In this document: positions 44,099 through 48,708 of the stretch, piece after piece
Numbering within the stretch: the first letter of the stretch is position 1
How the letters are laid out: each line of letters opens with the position of its first letter
Assembly (NCBI GenBank): GCA_003153475.1
Contig: PLYT01000040.1
Coordinates: forward strand, 1-48,708
Origin: Betaproteobacteria bacterium
Lineage (GTDB): Bacteria > Pseudomonadota > Gammaproteobacteria > Burkholderiales > Casimicrobiaceae
Direction of reading: 5' to 3'
DNA: 48,708 bases
Position numbers and translations under genes: made by a program
The notes under the pieces: generated by a model
Database searches by the model: none
What the model was told of the DNA's origin: nothing
What the model saw: only the letters and a program-made list of their open reading frames with translations

Positions 44099-45643
44099 AT
44101 GAACGTCTCGCCGCTCGGACTCGCCGCCTCCTCCCTGCCCTGCACGATGCCGGCGCAGCGCTGCCGGGTCAGCTCCGGCCAGCTGCTAAGCGCCTGTCGG
44201 CTGGCGTGGGAGCGCGGTGGCGCGCTCGTCGCCCTATGGGCGAGCGACGAGCGCGATCTCGGCCGCGGCTTCGCCGTTCGCGTTTTGTTGCGCGACGGCG
44301 ACGGCCTGACCTTGCTCGAGCACACGCTGCCGGACGAAGGCGCGCGCTATCCGGACCTGTCGCCGATTTTTCCAGCGGCCAACCGCATGCAGCGCTCGGC
44401 GTTCGACCTGGTCGGCGCGGTGTGCGACGCCGAAGACCAGCGCCCGTGGACCTGGCAGGCGGCGTGGCCGATCGACCGCTTTCCGCTGCGGCGCGATTTC
44501 GAAGTCTCGCCGGCCTGGGCTCCGGGCCAGGAGGACTACCCGTTCGTGCGCGTCGCGGGCGACGGCGTGCACGAAATCGCGGTCGGGCCCGTTCACGCGG
44601 GGACGATCGAGCCGGGACATTTCCGCTTCCAGGTCGTCGGCGAAAAGGTGCTGCGTCTGGAGGAGCGGCTGGGCTACGCGCACAAGGGCATCGAAAAACG
44701 CTTCGAATCGCTTTCGCTGGTCGATGGCTATCGGCTCGCCGGCCGGATTTCCGGCGACAGCACCGTCGCCTACGCCTGCGCCTATGCCCAGGCGGTCGAA
44801 TCGATCGCGGCCTGCGCCGCGCCGCCGCGCGCGGCGTGGCTGCGCGCGCTTTGCCTGGAGCGGGAGCGCATTGCAAGCCATCTGGGGGATCTCGGCTACG
44901 TTGGCAACGACGGCGGATTTGCGTTCGGCCTTTCGCAGTTCTCGCGGCTGAGAGAGGACGTGCTGCGCCTGAACGACCGCGCCTTCGGCCATCGGCTGCT
45001 GATGGACGTCGTCGTGCCGGGCGGTATCGCACGCGACCTTTGCGCCGAAGACGCCGCGCTGATGCGCGAGCAATGCGCGTCGCTCGAACGCGAGATCGCG
45101 GTGCTGCGCGATATCTACGACGAGCACGCCGGCCTGCAGGACCGGTTTCGCGGCTGTGGACAGGTCACGCGCGAGCTCGCGATGAAGCTGGGCCTGACCG
45201 GGCTCGCTGCCCGTGCCAGCGGGCTGCCCGACGATCTGCGCTGCGATTTCGCCCGCACGCCCTACGATGCGCTGGGCGTGCGGCGGGTGACTCACACCGA
45301 TGGCGACGTCGCCGCGCGGGTCTCGGTACGCTTCGACGAAACCTTCGAATCGCTGCGCCTCGTCCGCGCGATGCTCGCGGCCATGCCGGACGGCGACATC
45401 GCGACAGAACTGCCCCAGACGCCGGCCTCGCGGCTGGCGATCGGCTGTGCCGAGGGCTGGCGCGGCCCGATCTTTATCGCGCTGGAAAGCGGTCACGACG
45501 GCTCGATCCGCCGCTGCCATCCGCACGACCCGTCGTGGCAGAACTGGCCGGTGATCGAGCACGCGGTGATCGGCAACATCGTTCCCGACTTTCCGCTGAT
45601 CAACAAATCATTCAATCTTTCCTACAGCGGTCACGATCTCTAG
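44099..45643 (+). CDS. hyfG: Hyf-type large subunit lacking Ni-Fe ligands (HyfG-like, Ehr complex)
   Basis: 514 aa: an N-terminal NuoC-like domain (residues 1-145) fused to a NuoD/hydrogenase-large-subunit domain. In real group 4 hydrogenases the N-terminal ligands are RxCGxC; here the segment reads RISGDSTVAYA, so both cysteines are Ser. The C-terminal DPCxxC is replaced by NKSFNLSYSGHDL, and there is no Cys in the last 40 residues. HAGTIEPGHFRF, RLEERLGYAHKGIEKRFE and other framework motifs are intact, so the protein is not decaying. It is therefore an energy-converting hydrogenase-related (Ehr) subunit, not a hydrogenase; its substrate is unknown. Confidence 0.9.
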   Translation: MNVSPLGLAASSLPCTMPAQRCRVSSGQLLSACRLAWERGGALVALWASDERDLGRGFAVRVLLRDGDGLTLLEHTLPDEGARYPDLSPIFPAANRMQRSAFDLVGAVCDAEDQRPWTWQAAWPIDRFPLRRDFEVSPAWAPGQEDYPFVRVAGDGVHEIAVGPVHAGTIEPGHFRFQVVGEKVLRLEERLGYAHKGIEKRFESLSLVDGYRLAGRISGDSTVAYACAYAQAVESIAACAAPPRAAWLRALCLERERIASHLGDLGYVGNDGGFAFGLSQFSRLREDVLRLNDRAFGHRLLMDVVVPGGIARDLCAEDAALMREQCASLEREIAVLRDIYDEHAGLQDRFRGCGQVTRELAMKLGLTGLAARASGLPDDLRCDFARTPYDALGVRRVTHTDGDVAARVSVRFDETFESLRLVRAMLAAMPDGDIATELPQTPASRLAIGCAEGWRGPIFIALESGHDGSIRRCHPHDPSWQNWPVIEHAVIGNIVPDFPLINKSFNLSYSGHDL

Positions 45644-45645
45644 CC

Positions 45646-46230
45646 ATGCTGCATATCCTCCACCAGATTGCGAAGACGGGGATCAAGAGCGAGACAGCGC
45701 CCACGGCTGACGAGGACATGGTCGTCGTCGCTCGCCTGCAAAAAACGATCCTGCGCACGCTGGGCCGCGCGCTGACGATCCGGCACATCGATGCCGGCTC
45801 GTGCAACGGCTGCGAGCTCGAGATCCAGGCGCTCACCAATCCGTACTACAACCTCGAGGGCATCGGCATACGCTTCGTGGCGAGTCCGCGCCACGCCGAC
45901 ATGCTTCTGGTCACCGGTCCGGTGTCGAAGCATATGGCGATCGCGCTCCAGCGCACCTATGACGCGACCCCCGAGCCCAAGCTGGTCGTCGCCGTCGGCG
46001 ATTGCGGCTGCACCGGCGGAATCTTCGGCCAGAGTTATGCGAGCCTGGGCGGCGTCGCCAGCGTGATCCCGGTCGACGTCGCGATCCCCGGCTGTCCGCC
46101 GGCTCCCCGCGCGCTGCTGCAGGGCATCCTGGCGGCGATCTCCGCTTACGCCCCGCCGGTCGCTCCCGCGGTCGACCGCGCGCCCGTCGAACCGACCCTC
46201 CGGCCATCGGACGGACCAGACGCCCCTTGA
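45646..46230 (+). CDS. hyfI: Hyf-type small subunit HyfI (NuoB-like, [4Fe-4S] retained)
   Basis: 194 aa, NuoB/small-subunit family. All four proximal-cluster cysteines are visible: GSCNGCELEIQ, GDCGCTGGIFG and PGCPPAP. The last 40 residues form a Pro/Ala-rich tail with no known domain. The contrast with the ligand-less large subunit suggests electron transfer is kept though Ni-Fe catalysis is lost. ATG 45646 is 2 nt after hyfG. The stop codon overlaps the sigma-32-like promoter of the next gene. No HyfH/HyfA-type ferredoxin gene follows. Confidence 0.92.
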   Translation: MLHILHQIAKTGIKSETAPTADEDMVVVARLQKTILRTLGRALTIRHIDAGSCNGCELEIQALTNPYYNLEGIGIRFVASPRHADMLLVTGPVSKHMAIALQRTYDATPEPKLVVAVGDCGCTGGIFGQSYASLGGVASVIPVDVAIPGCPPAPRALLQGILAAISAYAPPVAPAVDRAPVEPTLRPSDGPDAP

Positions 46231-46254
46231 ATTCGGCCGGCGGGCCGCCATTTA
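46226..46254 (+). promoter_or_regulatory. Sigma-32-type heat-shock promoter of hsp20
   Basis: CTTGAA (46226-46231), 14-nt spacer, then CGCCATTTA (46246-46254), matching CTTGAA-N(13-17)-CCCCATnTA with one mismatch. It lies about 65-90 nt before the hsp20 ATG and its -35 overlaps the stop codon of hyfI. Confidence 0.72.
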
Positions 46255-46317
46255 TCGGTCGTGCGCGGCTTAAAGCTTTTTCCCCAGTGGCCGCGGAAAA
46301 CAAATGGAGAGAAACAA

Positions 46318-46719
46318 ATGACCAGTCTGATTCGCTATTTCGATCCGTTGGATCGCGCGTTCGGGTCGGTGTTGGCCAACGGCGATGCGGGCGCAGCCAG
46401 CCGCAGCATTGCGCTGGACGTCGTCGAGACGCCGGAAGCCTATATCGTCAAAGCCGAGCTACCCGGTATTCCGAAGGACAAGATCGAAGTGAACGTCGAA
46501 GACCGCAACGTCACCATCGGCGCTGCGTTCAGCCAGGAAATCGACGCCAACGGCAAGACCCTTTGGCAGGAGCGCAGCTTCGGCAAGCTCTCGCGTGCCA
46601 TTCGGCTGCCCGAGCCGGTCGATGCCAACGGCGCACAGGCGACGCATGTCGACGGCGTGCTGCAACTGACCCTGCCGAAGGTGGCCAAGGTCAACAGCAA
46701 GCAGATCACGATTCAGTAA
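46318..46719 (+). CDS. Small heat-shock protein (Hsp20/alpha-crystallin family)
   Basis: 133 aa from the ATG at 46318, preceded by an AGAGAAA ribosome site; a frame open further upstream lacks one. The alpha-crystallin domain spans about residues 28-122: IALDVVETPEAYIVKAELPGIPKDKIEVNVEDRNVTI in parts, then ATHVDGVLQLTLPKV. The C-terminal I-x-I oligomerisation motif is KQITIQ. It is an ATP-independent holdase. A sigma-32-like promoter lies upstream, so heat induction is expected. Confidence 0.94.
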   Translation: MTSLIRYFDPLDRAFGSVLANGDAGAASRSIALDVVETPEAYIVKAELPGIPKDKIEVNVEDRNVTIGAAFSQEIDANGKTLWQERSFGKLSRAIRLPEPVDANGAQATHVDGVLQLTLPKVAKVNSKQITIQ

Positions 46720-46730
46720 CCGCGCGAGAG

Positions 46731-46957
46731 CCCGGCGAGGGGCCCCGCGCAGCGGGGATCGACGGGGAATTGCGAGTCGCGGCCGGCCGACCCGTGATGC
46801 ATCGCCTCACGCGATGCGCCAAGGAGGCCGCTCGCGCGAGCCACCCGGCGAGGGGCCCCGCGTAGCGGGGATCGAAGGGGAATTGCGAGTCGCGACCGCG
46901 GCCGACGCGTGATGCACCGCCCCACGCGACGGACCAGGAGGCCGCGAGCGCAAGTTG
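46731..46957. repeat. 113-bp tandem direct repeat, two copies
   Basis: Copies start at 46731 and 46844 with the same CCCGGCGAGGGGCCCCGCG beginning, a period of 113 bp and roughly 10-15% difference, plus a 2-nt indel. Each copy carries a perfect hairpin CCCCGC-3 nt-GCGGGG and ends with GGAGGCCGC. A further partial module (GAGGAGGCCGC) follows at about 46961. It looks like a dispersed REP/BIME-type element that duplicated in place. Confidence 0.85.
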
Positions 46958-46978
46958 TCTGAGGAGGCCGCAAGAAGC

Positions 46979-47018
46979 AAGAAGCGCGGCCCGACGTCGA
47001 GTCGGCGCCGCGCTTCTT
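46979..47018. terminator. Strong bidirectional hairpin terminator between hsp20 and carbonic anhydrase
   Basis: A perfect 12-bp stem (46979-46990 AAGAAGCGCGGC with 47007-47018) continues into CCGAC/GTCGG, giving about 17 bp with one bulge. The AAGAAG/CTTCTT ends give a T-rich tail on each strand, suiting termination of both convergent genes (hsp20 on plus, carbonic anhydrase on minus). Confidence 0.8.
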
Positions 47019-47033
47019 GTCGTTCGCGGCGCG

Positions 47034-47801
47034 CTACCGCGTCGCCTGGATGTCGCGCCCGTTGAGCTCCTGCACGGGGCGCGCATTCATCGGATACGAC
47101 CTGGAGAAACGCGCGATCTCGTCGGCCGAAATCGGCATCGGCGTCTTCAGCACGAACCAGGTCACGGCCTCGCTGCACGGCGGCGTCGTCAGCGAGCCGG
47201 CGAACGTGTAATAGCCTTTGTCGCGGGGCAGGAGATCGAGCGCGTTGACCTTCACCGCGTCGACGGCGTTCTCCTTGTCCTTGGTCTGCGGCAGGTTGGC
47301 CCACAGCGCCTTGATCAGTGCATTCTCCTTGCCTGCGTCGAGCAGCACGGCGACGACGGCGAACTTGCCGTCGCTCCCCTTGTGGACCAGATGCGCCTCC
47401 ATGTCGTGCGCCTTCCCGCTGATCTTCTCCTCGCTCGGCTTGTGGAAGTGGAATTCGACCAGCTCATAGCGCTTGCCCGCGACCGAAATCGTGCTGCCCG
47501 GCGCGTAGTTGACCTGGATCGTGTGTCCGTTGTCGACGATCCGCAGCGGGGAAGGCCGGTAGTCGAACAATAGCGGCGGCAAGTCGCCTTTCCGCGCCTC
47601 GGCGTCCGGAATGTCGATCGGCGACTGCGTCTTGCCCAGCGCGCAGGCGGCGAAATCCTTCTCCAGCTTGGCCCATTTCGCCGGACCGTTGGCGCCCGCA
47701 TAACTCCAGCGTGAGGTGTCCGCGGCCATGCCCGAGCCCGCGACGCCGACGATGCCGGCGACAGCGACGATTGCAAGCAGCCTCTTCCAGACTCGATCCA
47801 T
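47034..47801 (-). CDS. Alpha-type carbonic anhydrase, periplasmic
   Basis: 255 aa with a Sec signal peptide (LLAIVAVAGIVGVAGSGMAA). It hydrates CO2 to bicarbonate in the periplasm. The alpha-family blocks are WSYAGANGPAKWAKL, QSPIDIPDA, the zinc-binding ELVEFHFHKPSEE (His-x-His) and EAHLVHKGSDGK (third His), and the C-terminal YTFAGSLTTPPCSEAVTWFV. The ATG at 47801 has a GGAGAA ribosome site. All zinc ligands are present, so it should be active. Its role next to the Hyf/Ehr cluster is not clear. Confidence 0.95.
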   Translation of the reverse strand: MDRVWKRLLAIVAVAGIVGVAGSGMAADTSRWSYAGANGPAKWAKLEKDFAACALGKTQSPIDIPDAEARKGDLPPLLFDYRPSPLRIVDNGHTIQVNYAPGSTISVAGKRYELVEFHFHKPSEEKISGKAHDMEAHLVHKGSDGKFAVVAVLLDAGKENALIKALWANLPQTKDKENAVDAVKVNALDLLPRDKGYYTFAGSLTTPPCSEAVTWFVLKTPMPISADEIARFSRSYPMNARPVQELNGRDIQATR

Positions 47802-47845
47802 CGCTTCTCCTTCGCGACACCCGTGCGGGCATGTAAAACCTATAC

Positions 47846-48708
47846 CTAACCGAGCAAATCCGCGGCGGCTTTTTTGCCGCGTCCGTTGCGTGCCGTCTCG
47901 CCGCGCGCGGCCTGGCGGCCGGCATGGCGGTCGAGCACCGGCTTCAAGTAGCTTCCAGTGTAGCTACCCGGCGTGTTGCCCACCTGCTCCGGCGCGCCCT
48001 CGGCAATGATGCGCCCGCCGCCGGCGCCGCCTTCCGGTCCGAGATCGATCACCCAGTCAGCGGTCTTGATGACGTCCAGGTTGTGCTCGATGACGACGAC
48101 GGTGTTGCCATGGTCGCGCAACCGATGCAGCACCGTCAGCAGCATTTCGATGTCGTGAAAGTGCAGTCCGGTCGTGGGCTCGTCGAGTATGTACAAGGTA
48201 CGGCCCGTATCGCGCTTCGACAGTTCCAGCGCCAGCTTGACGCGCTGCGCCTCGCCACCCGAAAGCGTGGTCGCCGACTGTCCCAGCGTGATATAGCCCA
48301 GGCCCACATCGAGCAAGGTCGAGAGCTTGCGCGCGACTACCGGCACCGGCTCGAAGAACGCGTGCGCCTGTTCGACGGTCATCGACAGCACGTCGTGGAT
48401 GTTCCTGCCCTTGTACTGGATCTCGAGGGTCTCGCGGTTGTAGCGCTGGCCGTGACAGACGTCGCAGGAAACATAGACGTCGGGCAGAAAATGCATCTCG
48501 ACCTTGATCAGCCCGTCGCCCTGGCAGGCTTCGCACCGACCGCCCTTGACGTTGAACGAAAAGCGCCCGGGCTGGTAGCCGCGCGCCTTCGATTCAGGCA
48601 GCCCGGCGAACCAGTCGCGGATCGGGGTGAAGCAGCCGGTATAGGTCGCCGGGTTGGAGCGCGGCGTCCTGCCGATCGGCGACTGGTCGATATCGACGAT
48701 CTTGTCGA
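47846..48708 (-). CDS. uvrA: Excinuclease ABC subunit A, C-terminal part (5' end cut by window)
   Basis: DNA-damage recognition ATPase of nucleotide excision repair; about 286 C-terminal residues are visible and the frame is open to the right edge. The zinc finger is [27 protein letters not shown] (CxxC...CxxC). The second ABC module has its signature [23 protein letters not shown], Walker [17 protein letters not shown], and H-loop [25 protein letters not shown]. The tail after [13 protein letters not shown] is short and basic, ending KKAAADLLG. Upstream sequence is outside the window. Confidence 0.97.
   Translation of the reverse strand, partial: DKIVDIDQSPIGRTPRSNPATYTGCFTPIRDWFAGLPESKARGYQPGRFSFNVKGGRCEACQGDGLIKVEMHFLPDVYVSCDVCHGQRYNRETLEIQYKGRNIHDVLSMTVEQAHAFFEPVPVVARKLSTLLDVGLGYITLGQSATTLSGGEAQRVKLALELSKRDTGRTLYILDEPTTGLHFHDIEMLLTVLHRLRDHGNTVVVIEHNLDVIKTADWVIDLGPEGGAGGGRIIAEGAPEQVGNTPGSYTGSYLKPVLDRHAGRQAARGETARNGRGKKAAADLLG

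Larger units (their letters stand above)
46720..47033. other. Non-coding spacer between hsp20 and the carbonic anhydrase gene
   Basis: The 314 nt between the two convergent genes hold the 113-bp tandem repeat and the strong hairpin listed separately. Frames open across it reflect high GC, and I see no gene. Confidence 0.75.

Noticed and set aside
42733-46230. 1165-aa open frame on the plus strand
   Set aside because: Out of frame through hyfF and hyfG, Arg/Ala/Gly-rich, no domains; it exists because of GC-rich third positions. Only its 3' end coincides with real hyfI.
39017-46230. Annotation as functional [NiFe] hydrogenase 4 / formate hydrogenlyase
   Set aside because: The large subunit lacks all Ni-Fe cysteines, and no maturation genes, HyfH ferredoxin or formate dehydrogenase lie nearby.
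46706-47304. Open frames of 86-165 aa across the tandem repeats
   Set aside because: They read through the 113-bp repeats and the terminator hairpin in the absence of ribosome sites; the peptide repetition reflects the DNA repeat.

Overview
The window is high-GC chromosomal DNA, coding on both strands, with short intergenic gaps and many GTGA/ATGA/TAATG stop-start overlaps. The apbC-metG divergence, the dcd and Arg/Lys/Orn decarboxylase neighbourhood, a DUF3562 gene and the general gene style point to a betaproteobacterium, probably Burkholderiales-like; this is inference, because there is no rRNA. No tRNA, rRNA, CRISPR array, transposase or prophage gene was seen. pstB at the left edge and uvrA at the right edge are cut by the window.

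Region 1 (1-9472) is a phosphate-starvation island: pstSCAB (minus strand), a PlcP-type phospholipid phosphoesterase overlapping a GT4 glycosyltransferase, a small DUF3562 gene, diacylglycerol kinase, polyphosphate kinase and a small unknown gene. Four sites with the Pho-box architecture (two 7-mers repeated at an 11-bp period, each followed 10-13 nt later by a -10-like hexamer) lie upstream of pstS, plcP, ppk and the unknown gene. The proposed logic is high-affinity Pi uptake, replacement of phospholipids by glycolipids (PlcP makes diacylglycerol, the GT glycosylates it, DgkA can recycle it) and polyphosphate storage.

Region 2 (9515-29837) is a taurine dissimilation locus. A plus-strand operon (tpa, tauA, tauB, tauC, pta, sulP) diverges from a long minus-strand array (ald, xsc, tauE, soeA, soeB, soeC). 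Together they import taurine, transaminate it, recycle alanine, cleave sulfoacetaldehyde to acetyl phosphate and sulfite, make acetyl-CoA, and oxidise sulfite with electrons passed to quinone. The minus-strand array then continues without a real gap into a second, unusually ordered succinate dehydrogenase/fumarate reductase plus two-subunit class I fumarase set (SdhB, two membrane anchors, fumarase alpha, fumarase beta, flavoprotein). The flavoprotein lacks the usual flavin-linking His. This fused array is one of the two most unusual things in the window.

Region 3 (29851-38961) is mostly housekeeping: Arg/Lys/Orn decarboxylase, a DUF2182/DUF1326 pair of cysteine-rich proteins, an MFS transporter, dcd, apbC and divergent metG.

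Region 4 (39017-46230) is a six-gene Hyf-like (complex I/group 4 hydrogenase-like) operon, hyfBCEFGI. Its large subunit has lost all four Ni-Fe cysteine ligands, while the small subunit keeps its Fe-S cysteines. It is therefore very probably not a hydrogenase but an energy-converting hydrogenase-related (Ehr) membrane complex of unknown substrate.

Region 5 (46226-48708) holds an hsp20 gene with a sigma-32-like promoter overlapping the hyfI stop codon, a 113-bp tandem repeat, a strong bidirectional hairpin, a periplasmic alpha-carbonic anhydrase and the 3' end of uvrA.
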